A stretch of 64,000 bases of DNA, from NCBI RefSeq assembly GCF_046036945.1, contig NZ_JBJQOQ010000022.1, positions 26,164 to 90,163 on the forward strand. The letters run 5' to 3'. This document shows, in pieces, positions 42,585-50,778 of this stretch. The notes beneath the pieces are model-generated. The model saw only the letters and a program-made list of their open reading frames with translations, did not search any database and was not told the origin of the DNA. Source of the DNA: Brevibacillus_C sp046036945. GTDB lineage: Bacteria > Bacillota > Bacilli > Brevibacillales > Brevibacillaceae. The stretch's first letter is position 1, and every line of letters starts with the position of its first letter. A program made the translations under genes and the position numbers.

Positions 42585-44189
42585 TTACCTGCTGCCAACC
42601 GCCGCTTTTAATTTGCTGAGCAGTTCCCGGGCAGTGCGTTCCCCCGTTTCCACCGCGCCGTTCAAATACCCTTGATAGTCGATGGAAGTGTGTTCGCCTG
42701 CGAAATGGCAATCACCCTCCGATTCTCCTTCGATGCCGGCAAACTTGGTGTATTGGCCGACGCGGTAATACGAATAGGAACCTTGTGTCCAACGGTATCC
42801 CGTCCAGTAGTCCAGGGTTGCTTTTCCGTTCCACTTGGCGGTCAAACCGGGCAGCACCGGCTCGATTTGCCCGAGAAACTCTTTGGCTCGGGACTGTGCA
42901 TCCCCCCGGTTGAAGCTCTTCCCGACATCGCCTCCGGTGAAATCGACGAGAATGCCGGACTTGCCGGGCTGGGCCCGCGTCACGTCCCAGGTGTTCTGGT
43001 AGCCCGTATCCGAGTAAGTCAGGCCGTTGCAGCGGAGTGCCTCCCAGTGGCGGTCGGTAAACTGGACAGCCAGCTTGGTATTGGTGCCCATGCCGTATTC
43101 CTGGATGGCTGTCAGCTTCAATGGACGAAATCCGGCTTTGCCGATGTCCAAATGGCGGAGGATGGAGAAGGGGATGGCGAGCACCACCAGATCGGCCGTC
43201 ACGTCTTTGGTTCCGCTTCCCTTGTCAAAGGAGAGTCTGTACGTACCGTCAGAGTTCTTTCGGATCGCTGCCAGCGGCGAGCCAGTGTGGATCTGACCCT
43301 TTACTTTCTCTGCCAAGCGGGCAGGCACTTGATCGTTCCCGCCGCGGATGTGGTACCGTTCATCGGATTCGCCGAACAGCTCAAAGCGGTTCTTTTCGGA
43401 GTCGCCGAGCAGATACAACAGATTGAGTGCGCTTTGGTCGCTGGATTCACCGCCGTACTCGATGTTGTACGCCACGTCCAGCAGCTTGCCGAATTGGGAT
43501 TTGCTGCCACCGGGAACGCTCTCGTCGATCCAGTCGAGTATCGACATGTGATCCAGTTGGTACCCGCGAGGCGTGTAGCTGTTATACAAGGTCGGGTAGT
43601 CAGCGGCCTCCACGTCCGCTTGCAGCTTGTCCCAAATTTCCCTGAACATTTGGGCGGCTTTACGGAAGGGATATGTCGTCTGATTAAAGTAGAAGAAGGG
43701 CTCATGGTTGTTTTTTTCCGCCGCCAGCAGATCGTCGAGCTCAAGTCCCAGCTCCGCGGCCAACTCGATGAGCTCGGTGTGGCCCGTATCGATCAGCTCA
43801 CCGCCGTGTTCGGCGACTTGTCCGTCGGAAAAATAATCCCTGATGCTCCAGCAGCGGCCTCCAACACGGTTGGATGCTTCATAGAGCTGAGCGGTATACC
43901 CGGCTTGCTTTAGCCGGTAGGTGCACACAAGGCCAGCCAACCCTGCGCCCACGACCACGATCCGCGGCGCGGTCGCGGCATTCACGCTCTGGGAACCAAG
44001 GCTCCAGATCGTCGGCGGTACGGCCAGTGCCGCCGCTGCCAGCAGGGAGTGCTGCAAAAACTCTCTTCTAGAGATGCCTTTTTCCAGTCGCTCGGCGATG
44101 ACCTGGTCAATCTCGACGTTTCGGGCAGACGCTTCTTTGGCAATGGATGCTGCTACCTTTAATTGCCGCATGTAAGGCGTTCGAGACAT
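42585..44189 (-). CDS. Tat-exported flavin amine oxidase
   Basis: This 534-residue FAD-dependent oxidase resembles monoamine/L-amino acid oxidases. The FAD-binding start IVVVGAGLAGLVCTYRLKQAGY is at about residue 76, followed by EASNRVGGRCWSI, a substrate domain, and the C-terminal FAEHTSIDYQGYLNGAVETGERTA. A twin-arginine signal, SRREFLQHSLLAAAALAV, lies unusually deep at about residues 40-58 after a 39-residue charged lead. Export in folded form with FAD is implied, giving amine or amino acid oxidation outside the membrane. Confidence 0.85.
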   Translation of the reverse strand: MSRTPYMRQLKVAASIAKEASARNVEIDQVIAERLEKGISRREFLQHSLLAAAALAVPPTIWSLGSQSVNAATAPRIVVVGAGLAGLVCTYRLKQAGYTAQLYEASNRVGGRCWSIRDYFSDGQVAEHGGELIDTGHTELIELAAELGLELDDLLAAEKNNHEPFFYFNQTTYPFRKAAQMFREIWDKLQADVEAADYPTLYNSYTPRGYQLDHMSILDWIDESVPGGSKSQFGKLLDVAYNIEYGGESSDQSALNLLYLLGDSEKNRFELFGESDERYHIRGGNDQVPARLAEKVKGQIHTGSPLAAIRKNSDGTYRLSFDKGSGTKDVTADLVVLAIPFSILRHLDIGKAGFRPLKLTAIQEYGMGTNTKLAVQFTDRHWEALRCNGLTYSDTGYQNTWDVTRAQPGKSGILVDFTGGDVGKSFNRGDAQSRAKEFLGQIEPVLPGLTAKWNGKATLDYWTGYRWTQGSYSYYRVGQYTKFAGIEGESEGDCHFAGEHTSIDYQGYLNGAVETGERTARELLSKLKAAVGSR

Positions 44190-44214
44190 TCTATCAAGCT
44201 CCTTATCAGAATAG

Positions 44215-44236
44215 TATAATAATTATGACTATTATA
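44215..44236. promoter_or_regulatory. Inverted repeat between the amine oxidase and quinone oxidoreductase genes
   Basis: TATAATA (44215-44221) and TATTATA (44230-44236) face each other across 8 bases in the divergent region. Each also matches a -10 box, so they may be the two promoters, an operator, or both. Confidence 0.4.
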
Positions 44237-44335
44237 ATCCGCTTTATTGATTTTTTCCACTATGCGGCGCTGCTTGCAGGTTTTCTTTTATCATGTAAGA
44301 TAAAACTATTGAAGAAAGAAGAGGAGGCGGGCTGG

Positions 44336-45328
44336 ATGAAAGCGGTCTTGGTAGATCAAGAAAGCAAGCGTTTATACATTGGCGAATGGGAAGAGCCGGC
44401 AATGTCGGCCGATGATTTATTGGTCAAAGTGGAGGCCACGGCGTTGAATCGGGCTGATCTCGCGCAAAGACGGGGCAGCTATCCGCCGCCCCCGGGAGCT
44501 TCTCCGATCCTGGGCCTGGAGATAGCGGGGGTCGTTGAACAGGTTGGCGCGAACGTCTCCGGATGGCAGCCTGGCGACCGGGTGTTCGCGCTGCTGCCGG
44601 GGGGCGGCTATGCGGAGCGGGTAAGCATACCGGCGGCAATGGCAATGAGAATTCCTGAAGGCATGTCGTTTGAACAGGCGGCTGCGATTCCGGAAGTATT
44701 TTTGACTGCCTATCTGAACCTGTTTTTGCTTGGAGGACTCAAAGCCGGCGAGACCGTGCTGATACACGCCGGGGCGAGCGGTGTCGGCACTGCCGCGATT
44801 CAACTGGCACGGGAAGCGGGGGCGACATCGATCGTGACGGCGGGCAGTGAGGAGAAGCGGAATGCTTGCCTGGAATTGGGCGCCAGCCTCGCCATTGACT
44901 ATAAGCGGGGGCCGTTCGCGCCGCCGGTGAGAGAAGCCACTGAGGGCAAAGGGGTAAACCTGATTATCGATCTGGTAGGCGCATCTCACCTGGAGCAGAA
45001 CGTCGAATCGCTGGCGCTGGAGGGGAGATTGATCCTGATCGGCCTGGTCGGAGGAAGCAAAGCAGAGAATTTCAATCTCTCTACCGTCTTGATGCGGCGC
45101 CTGCGGATCATCGGCAGTACCCTGCGCTCGCTGCCGCTCGCCAGGAAAATCGAGCTGACGGAGCAGTTCTCGGCCTTTGCGCTGCCCCGTTTCACGGACG
45201 GGCGGCTGAAGCCGATCATCGACTCTGTCTGGGAGATGGCAGAGGTAAATGAAGCCCATCAATACATGGAGAAAAACCGGAACACCGGAAAAATCATTCT
45301 GCGGGTCGGGGCGGTGAGCCGTTCATGA
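44336..45328 (+). CDS. Zinc-free NAD(P)H:quinone oxidoreductase (MDR superfamily)
   Basis: This 330-residue medium-chain dehydrogenase resembles PIG3/QOR-type quinone oxidoreductases: LNRADLAQRRGSYPPPPGASPILGLEIAG (in parts), GWQPGDRVFALLPGGGYAE, and the NADPH-binding VLIHAGASGVGTAAIQLAREAGA. No zinc-binding Cys set is visible. ATG 44336 is preceded by GAGGAGG. Its stop overlaps the start of a truncated DUF523 gene by four bases. Confidence 0.88.
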   Translation: MKAVLVDQESKRLYIGEWEEPAMSADDLLVKVEATALNRADLAQRRGSYPPPPGASPILGLEIAGVVEQVGANVSGWQPGDRVFALLPGGGYAERVSIPAAMAMRIPEGMSFEQAAAIPEVFLTAYLNLFLLGGLKAGETVLIHAGASGVGTAAIQLAREAGATSIVTAGSEEKRNACLELGASLAIDYKRGPFAPPVREATEGKGVNLIIDLVGASHLEQNVESLALEGRLILIGLVGGSKAENFNLSTVLMRRLRIIGSTLRSLPLARKIELTEQFSAFALPRFTDGRLKPIIDSVWEMAEVNEAHQYMEKNRNTGKIILRVGAVSRS

Positions 45329-45612
45329 TCCTGGTCAGTTCGTGTTTAGCCGGGGTGGAATGCCGCTACAACGGCACACACAGCCAGGTGGAGAAAATCC
45401 GTGATCTGGTGAAGCAAGATCAAGCGATGATGGTGTGTCCAGAGCTGCTCGGCGGGTTTGTAACGCCGCGCGAACACGCCGAGATCGTAGGCGGAACAGG
45501 TGATGACGTGCTGGCGGGACGGGCCAGGGTGATTGCGAGATCAAGCGAGGACGTGACCGGTATGTACCTGGAGGGAGCCTATAAAACCTTGGAGCTTGCC
45601 GAGGTGTTGTAA
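45325..45612 (+). pseudogene. DUF523-family protein, C-terminally truncated
   Basis: The first 95 residues match DUF523 proteins (ILVSSCLAGVECRYNGTHS, VCPELLGGFVTPREHAEIVGG, DVTGMYLEGAYKTLELAEVL). Family members are about 150 residues and continue with a second block containing a conserved SPSCG Cys motif. Here the frame stops right after the first block, and no remnant of the second block is seen before the terminator. It may be inactive or a shortened single-domain form. Confidence 0.7.
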
Positions 45613-45651
45613 ACCATTTCCGTTCATAACAGCGAATAACGACACAAAAAT

Positions 45652-45687
45652 GGAGTGCCAAACTGATCGCCAGTTTGCACTCCTTTT
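45652..45687 (+). terminator. Terminator after the DUF523 gene
   Basis: GGAGTGCCAAACTG pairs with CAGTTTGCACTCC (one bulged C) around ATCGC, followed by TTTTCTT. Confidence 0.8.
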
Positions 45688-45741
45688 CTTATATCCATCG
45701 TCATGCTGCACCTTTTCATGACCGTGAGGGGGATTCCTGTG

Positions 45742-46335
45742 TCAATCTTCCGGTTTGGACTCTCTTTTTGGCACAAATTGAAAGATTTCTTCCGATTCGA
45801 AGGAATCGATCAGACGGGACAGCCAATCGTAGTAATCGAGTGCGTCACGGATAATCGCCAGATCGTTTTCAATAGAATTCTTGAGTGAATCTGAGAGATT
45901 GTGCTGACTTTTTTCCAGCAGATGGGTCAGATCGTACCGGGTTTTATTCAACGCGTGGGTATTTAAATCAACGGCTTTCCGCCATTTCAGCGCGAAGAAG
46001 TCGATGAAGCTCTGGTACCAGTCCTGTTCTACCTCGTAATGGTCCTTTCTCATCCCCTTGGCCCAGACCTTGTTCACCATCTTTAAGTCCATCAAGGTGC
46101 GAACGCCAGTGCTCATGCTCGTCTTGCTCATCCCGAGAGCCTCTACCATTTCGTCAAGAGTCATCGGTTTTCCATTGAACAGCAAAGTACCATATAGATA
46201 GCCATTCGATAGGGAAATTCCGTACAACTCCATGTTGTTCGCTAGAGTCTCTACGACGCGCTGACGGGCTTTCCTTTGAATTTCCTCAGCTTGACTGTCG
46301 TTATTTGCTAGATAGTTCGCATTCATATGAGACAA
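45742..46335 (-). CDS. GbsR/OpcR-type repressor of betaine uptake
   Basis: This 197-residue MarR-like winged-helix regulator matches the GbsR family: NNMELYGISLSNGYLYGTLLF, LDEMVEALGMSKTSMSTGVRTLMDLKMVNKVWAKG (in parts), and a helical C-terminus. GbsR-family proteins sense choline or glycine betaine and repress the uptake or synthesis genes beside them. It is divergent from an opuA-type transporter with a palindrome in between. The TTG at 46335 is six bases after GGAGGA; an ATG three codons later is the alternative. Confidence 0.85.
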   Translation of the reverse strand: MSHMNANYLANNDSQAEEIQRKARQRVVETLANNMELYGISLSNGYLYGTLLFNGKPMTLDEMVEALGMSKTSMSTGVRTLMDLKMVNKVWAKGMRKDHYEVEQDWYQSFIDFFALKWRKAVDLNTHALNKTRYDLTHLLEKSQHNLSDSLKNSIENDLAIIRDALDYYDWLSRLIDSFESEEIFQFVPKRESKPED

Positions 46336-46450
46336 ACAGTCCTCCCAGAAATAATCACTGATTCGATTTTAGTTATTTTTATAAAAAAAGTAAATGAGCA
46401 ATCTTGTATAGGAAATCAGAGTTATACTGAGTATACGGTAAGAAAAGTTG

Positions 46451-46531
46451 GTACAGTTTTTTCTGTACAAAAATTACGGGGAAATATGAAGGATTAGCAA
46501 CTTTGTGGAAAAAATCGCGAATCGGTACAAT
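46451..46531 (+). promoter_or_regulatory. opuA promoter region with a GTACAG palindrome
   Basis: GTACAG-N6-CTGTAC (46451-46468) is a perfect inverted repeat upstream of the promoter-like TTGTGG (46503-46508) and TACAAT (46526-46531), spaced 17 bases. A second palindrome, TATAC-TGA-GTATA, lies at 46423-46435. These are candidate operators for the divergent GbsR-type regulator. Confidence 0.5.
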
Positions 46532-46567
46532 AAATACAGACAAAAAAACTAGCGGAGAGGTGATGGG

Positions 46568-47797
46568 ATGGAAAAAATTCGCGTAGAGAACCTTACGAAG
46601 ATCTTTGGTCGCGTTCCTCATAAAGCGATGGAGCAATTGGCAAAAGGTTGGTCGAAACAACAGATTTTGAAAGAGACTGGCTGCACTGTCGGGGTGAATA
46701 ACGTCAGCTTCGAGGTGAAGACAGGAGAAATCTTTGTGATCATGGGATTGTCCGGAAGCGGTAAATCGACGATTATCCGCTTGCTCAACCGGTTGATCGA
46801 ACCGACTGCCGGCAAAATTCTCATCGACGGCGAGGACATCGTTCAAATGAATGGAGAAAAACTGCGGGAAGTACGCAGGAAAAAACTGGGTATGGTCTTC
46901 CAGCGTTTTGCGCTGTTCCCCCACCGTACCGTCCGTGAAAACGTCGAGTACGGACTGGAAGTGCAGGGAATCGCCAAATCGGAGCGCCGCCAGAAGGCCA
47001 TAGACGCGCTTTCGCTCGTCGATTTGAGCGGTTGGGAAGACCGTTATCCCGACCAACTGAGCGGCGGGATGCAGCAGCGCGTCGGTTTGGCCAGAGCGCT
47101 CGCCAGCAATCCCGACGTCCTGCTGATGGACGAAGCCTTCAGCGCGTTAGACCCGTTGATCCGCAAGGACATGCAGGATGAGCTGTTGGAACTGCAGGAA
47201 AAGATGCAAAAGACGATCATCTTTATCACCCACGATCTGGATGAGGCGCTGAAAATCGGCGACCGGATCGCGTTGATCAAAGACGGGGCGATCGTCCAGA
47301 TCGGTACGCCGGAAGAAATCATGACCAATCCGGCCAATGATTACGTCGAGAAGTTTGTGGAAGGCGTAGACCGCTCCAAAGTATTGACGGCCGGGCACGT
47401 GATGAAGCGGGCCGAGACGATTACGCTGGACAAAGGGCCGCGCGTCGCCCTGCAGATGATGAGAGACCGCGGCGTCTCCAGTCTGTACGTCGTAGACAAG
47501 AAGAAGTCTCTGCTTGGCGTCATTACCGCTGACAAGGTCGTTGAAGCGACGAAACAGGGCGACCAAACGCTGGAGCAGATCATGGAAACCACGATTCCTT
47601 CCGTTGCTCCGGAAACGCTGTTGAACCAGATGTTTGACCTGATCGCTTTTTCTCAGGTACCGATCGCAGTGGTGAGCGAACAGAAGAGATTGCTCGGCGT
47701 CGTCGTCAGAGGTGCTGTGCTAAGCGGACTGGCCGGCAAGGTGAACGACGTGGCGGCAACCGCGGCTGGAGATGGGCAGGTGGAAGTACATGGGTAA
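46568..47797 (+). CDS. opuAA: Glycine betaine ABC transporter ATP-binding protein
   Basis: This 409-residue ATPase powers osmoprotectant import. It has the N-terminal RVPHKAMEQLAKGWSKQQIL typical of OpuAA/ProV, Walker A GLSGSGKST, signature LSGGMQQRVGLARAL, Walker B VLLMDEAFSALDPLI, and a C-terminal pair of CBS domains (about 275-400) that in this family sense ionic strength. GGAGAGGTGATGGG precedes ATG 46568. It overlaps opuAB by eight bases. Confidence 0.94.
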   Translation: MEKIRVENLTKIFGRVPHKAMEQLAKGWSKQQILKETGCTVGVNNVSFEVKTGEIFVIMGLSGSGKSTIIRLLNRLIEPTAGKILIDGEDIVQMNGEKLREVRRKKLGMVFQRFALFPHRTVRENVEYGLEVQGIAKSERRQKAIDALSLVDLSGWEDRYPDQLSGGMQQRVGLARALASNPDVLLMDEAFSALDPLIRKDMQDELLELQEKMQKTIIFITHDLDEALKIGDRIALIKDGAIVQIGTPEEIMTNPANDYVEKFVEGVDRSKVLTAGHVMKRAETITLDKGPRVALQMMRDRGVSSLYVVDKKKSLLGVITADKVVEATKQGDQTLEQIMETTIPSVAPETLLNQMFDLIAFSQVPIAVVSEQKRLLGVVVRGAVLSGLAGKVNDVAATAAGDGQVEVHG

Positions 47798-48626
47798 TTT
47801 GCTGCCGAAGCTGCCTCTAGCGCAGTGGGTTGAGGCTTTTGTTGACTATTTGGAAGCGACATTAGGATTCGTGTTTGACGGCATAACGGTTGCCATTGGT
47901 GCCGTCGTCAATTCAATTTCCTTCGTTTTAAATATATTTCCGTCCTGGCTGCTGATTATCCTGATCGCACTGCTCGCCTGGAGAAGAAAAAATGTAGGAT
48001 TAGCCATCTTTACATTTATAGGTCTTTTTCTGATCGATAATCTCGGTTACTGGACCAATACGATAGAGACCTTGTCGCTGGTGCTGACAGCGGCGCTTAT
48101 TTCAGTAGTGATAGGGGTTCCGGTAGGGATCTGGTGTTCGAGAAAAGACATCGTGCAAAATATCGTTACACCGTGTCTGGACTTCATGCAGACTATGCCT
48201 GCCTTCGTCTACCTGATTCCGTCCATCTTCTTCTTCGGATTGGGCAAGGTTCCGGGTGTGATCGCTTCCGTCATCTTCGCGATGCCGCCGACGATCCGCT
48301 TGACGAACCTGGCGATCCGGCAGGTACCGGCCGAATTGGTCGAGGCGGCGGACGCCTTTGGTTCCACACCGCTGCAAAAACTGTGGAAGGTACAGCTGCC
48401 GATCGCCAAAACGACGATTATGGCCGGGATCAACCAGAGCATTATGCTGGCGCTTTCGATGGTGGTAATCGCCTCCATGATCGGGGCCAAGGGCCTGGGT
48501 GCCGATGTATACCGCGCTGTGACGCAGATAAAAATCGGAGTTGGTTTTGAGGCCGGAATTGCGATCGTCATCTTGGCGATTGTCCTGGACCGGCTTACTC
48601 AAAATAAAAAGAAAAGAAACAATTAG
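47790..48626 (+). CDS. opuAB: Glycine betaine ABC transporter permease
   Basis: This 278-residue permease has an N-terminal amphipathic part and about six membrane segments, with the signature LDFMQTMPAFVYLIPSIFFFGLG and the coupling loop VELVEAADAFGSTPLQKLWKVQLP (AELVEAADAFG as read). ATG 47790 follows GGTGGAAG; an ATG 18 bases upstream is possible. It sits between the ATPase and the binding protein. Confidence 0.93.
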   Translation: MGNLLPKLPLAQWVEAFVDYLEATLGFVFDGITVAIGAVVNSISFVLNIFPSWLLIILIALLAWRRKNVGLAIFTFIGLFLIDNLGYWTNTIETLSLVLTAALISVVIGVPVGIWCSRKDIVQNIVTPCLDFMQTMPAFVYLIPSIFFFGLGKVPGVIASVIFAMPPTIRLTNLAIRQVPAELVEAADAFGSTPLQKLWKVQLPIAKTTIMAGINQSIMLALSMVVIASMIGAKGLGADVYRAVTQIKIGVGFEAGIAIVILAIVLDRLTQNKKKRNN

Positions 48627-48642
48627 GGGGAGGAATAGTACG

Positions 48643-49572
48643 ATGAAACAACTGGTAAAACGGGGCGCCGCGGCGCTGTTGGCTTCAGTCTTGCTGTTGG
48701 GGGGCTGTTCATCCGCGTCCAACCAACCGGCGAATGATCCAGAAAAATCCGGGGGAGCGAACAGCGGCGCGTCGGCATCAGTCGGCGAGCAAGTCGGCTA
48801 TAAAATCATCGGGATCGACCCGGGTGCCGGCCTGATGACGGCTACGGAAAAAGCGATCCAGGAATACGGATTGGACAAATGGGAGCTGGTGGAAGGCTCC
48901 AGTGCCGCCATGACAGCGGCGCTCAAAGACGCTTACAATAAGAAGAAACCGATCATCATCACCGGCTGGTCGCCGCATTGGATGTTCTCGAAATTCGATC
49001 TGAAGTACCTGGATGACCCCAAAGGGGTGTACGGGGCAGCTGAGCAAATCCATACGATTGTACGCAAAGGGCTGAAAGAGGACCAGCCGAGCGCTTATGC
49101 TTTCCTGGATAACTTCAACTGGAAGCCAAGCGATATGGAAGATGTCATGCTGGAGATTGAAAATGGAAAAGACCCCGAACAGGCTGCAGCAGAATGGGTG
49201 AAGAGCCATGAAGAGCAGGTAAACAAATGGGTCGAGGGGATCCAACCGGTCTCTGGCCAAAAGGTGACCTTGGCTTACGTCGCTTGGGACTCGGAGATCG
49301 CCAGCACCAATGTTGTCGCGGAAGTATTGAAGCAAAAGCTGGGCTATGACGTTGAATTGAGCCAGGTGGAAGCCGGCCCGATGTGGGCAGGCGTCGCCAA
49401 TGGCGATGTAGACGGGATGGTAGCGGCATGGCTGCCGACCACCCACCAAGAGTACGTAAAGCAGCTGGAAGGCAAGTTTGAGGACCTGGGAGTCAACCTC
49501 GACGGAACCAAATTAGGGTTGGTCGTCCCTTCCTATATGGATGTCAACTCTATTGAAGATTTGAAGAAGTAA
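48643..49572 (+). CDS. opuAC: Glycine betaine-binding lipoprotein
   Basis: This 309-residue protein begins with a lipoprotein signal ending LLLGGC, then a Ser/Ala/Gly linker. The binding domain has GAGLMTATEKAIQEYGLDKW, KPIIITGWSPHWMFSKFDLKYLDDPKG (in parts), and WLPTTHQEYV, with several Trp residues that form the betaine box in this family. GGGGGAGG precedes ATG 48643. It completes the opuA operon. Confidence 0.93.
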   Translation: MKQLVKRGAAALLASVLLLGGCSSASNQPANDPEKSGGANSGASASVGEQVGYKIIGIDPGAGLMTATEKAIQEYGLDKWELVEGSSAAMTAALKDAYNKKKPIIITGWSPHWMFSKFDLKYLDDPKGVYGAAEQIHTIVRKGLKEDQPSAYAFLDNFNWKPSDMEDVMLEIENGKDPEQAAAEWVKSHEEQVNKWVEGIQPVSGQKVTLAYVAWDSEIASTNVVAEVLKQKLGYDVELSQVEAGPMWAGVANGDVDGMVAAWLPTTHQEYVKQLEGKFEDLGVNLDGTKLGLVVPSYMDVNSIEDLKK

Positions 49573-49587
49573 TGAAAACAACACAGA

Positions 49588-49619
49588 GAGTGTCGCTATC
49601 GTCTTGGCGGCACTCTTTC
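49588..49619 (+). terminator. Terminator of the opuA operon
   Basis: GAGTGTCGC pairs with GCGGCACTC with one mismatch around a 10-base loop, followed by TTTCTTTC. Confidence 0.65.
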
Positions 49620-49628
49620 TTTCTTCCA

Positions 49629-49683
49629 TTGACAGCGAACAGTGGCGGTGCTATATTCGTGTTATCAATGAATACGTATACAT
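49629..49683 (+). promoter_or_regulatory. LacI gene promoter and operator
   Basis: TTGACA (49629-49634) and TATATT (49652-49657) are 17 bases apart. The palindromic site AATGAATACGTATACAT (49667-49683) lies directly over the expected transcription start, so the repressor probably controls itself. Confidence 0.75.
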
Positions 49684-49722
49684 GATCGCTCCAGATCGTT
49701 CATACAAAGGTGGATGGCCAGG

Positions 49723-50724
49723 ATGGTGACATCGAAAGACGTTGCGAAACACGCCGGCGTATCGCAGGCAACCGTCTCGCGGGTACTCAACGGATACCCC
49801 GGGATCAAGCAGGAGACGAAGGACAAAGTGATGCAGGCGATGGCCGAGCTGCATTACCGGCCCAATTTTATCGCCCGCAGCCTGGTGATGAATCAGACGC
49901 GCAACATCGCGCTCCTATCCGGTACGCTGAAGAACCACTTTTTTGTCGAAACGACGGACAATATCGTCCGGCTAGCCGCGGAAAAGGGGTATAGCGTGAT
50001 GGTGCACTTCGAACATATGGGGGATAATCTGAGTCTGTTTGAAACGATCAGCCGCTATAAGCCGGACGGAATCATCCTGTCTACGATCCAACTGGACGAT
50101 CCGCTGTTACCACAGCTTGAAGAGGCGAATATTCCCTACATGATGTTCAACCGCCGCCCTAGAACCGGCGGAAATTACGTCGTCATAGACAACCGGCTGG
50201 CCGGAGAGCTGAATACGCGGCATTTGATCGAATACGGCCACAAACGCATTGCTTTCCTGTCTGGACACCTCAATGTCTCGACGTTTTTTGAACGGAAGGA
50301 AGGATATGAAGCGACGCTGAAAAAATACGGCCTGCAGCCCGACCCGCAGCTGATGGTGATGACTAACGGCACCCCGCAGGAAATAGAGGTTGCCGCAGTC
50401 AGGCTGATGCAGCTGTCTTCGCCGCCGACAGCGATCATCTGTGCGACAGATGCGATGGCCCTGACATGCATGGATGTGCTGATCCGGATGGGCAAACGAA
50501 TTCCCGAGGACGTCAGCATCTGCGGCGTCGACGATATCGATATTGCTTCCCATCAGTCGATCCGCCTGACGACCGTCGGTAACTACAAGCAGCAGATGGG
50601 GGTGCTGGCAATTGAGATGCTGATGAACCTGATTGAAGCCGAGGAGGAGGCGCTGCAGCCGATTCAGATCGTGCTTCGCCCGGAGCTGATCGTTCGCGAA
50701 ACTACCGGTGCTTGCCCGCCGTAG
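49723..50724 (+). CDS. LacI-family transcriptional repressor
   Basis: This 333-residue protein has the helix-turn-helix and hinge at its N-terminus (TSKDVAKHAGVSQATVSRVLNG) and a periplasmic-binding-like sensor domain (about 60-330: PDGIILSTIQLDD, ICATDAMALTCMDVLIRMG, VSICGVDDIDIAS). ATG 49723 lies nine bases after AAAGGTGG; ATG 49714 overlaps that site. Identical operators sit before this gene and before the aldehyde dehydrogenase gene, so that enzyme is its likely target. The inducer is unknown. Confidence 0.9.
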   Translation: MVTSKDVAKHAGVSQATVSRVLNGYPGIKQETKDKVMQAMAELHYRPNFIARSLVMNQTRNIALLSGTLKNHFFVETTDNIVRLAAEKGYSVMVHFEHMGDNLSLFETISRYKPDGIILSTIQLDDPLLPQLEEANIPYMMFNRRPRTGGNYVVIDNRLAGELNTRHLIEYGHKRIAFLSGHLNVSTFFERKEGYEATLKKYGLQPDPQLMVMTNGTPQEIEVAAVRLMQLSSPPTAIICATDAMALTCMDVLIRMGKRIPEDVSICGVDDIDIASHQSIRLTTVGNYKQQMGVLAIEMLMNLIEAEEEALQPIQIVLRPELIVRETTGACPP

Positions 50725-50742
50725 CAGGCAAGTACAGGCAAT

Positions 50743-50759
50743 AATGAATACGTATACAT
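50743..50759. promoter_or_regulatory. Second LacI operator, before the aldehyde dehydrogenase gene
   Basis: AATGAATACGTATACAT is identical over 17 bases to the site at 49667-49683 and lies 19 bases before the ATG. Its core TGAATACGTATACA is a near-perfect palindrome. Confidence 0.75.
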
Positions 50760-50778
50760 CAAAAAGGAGGCAGATGTC

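Noticed and set aside
42672..43913. 413-codon plus-strand open frame
   Set aside because: Fully antisense to the amine oxidase gene, with no recognisable motif.
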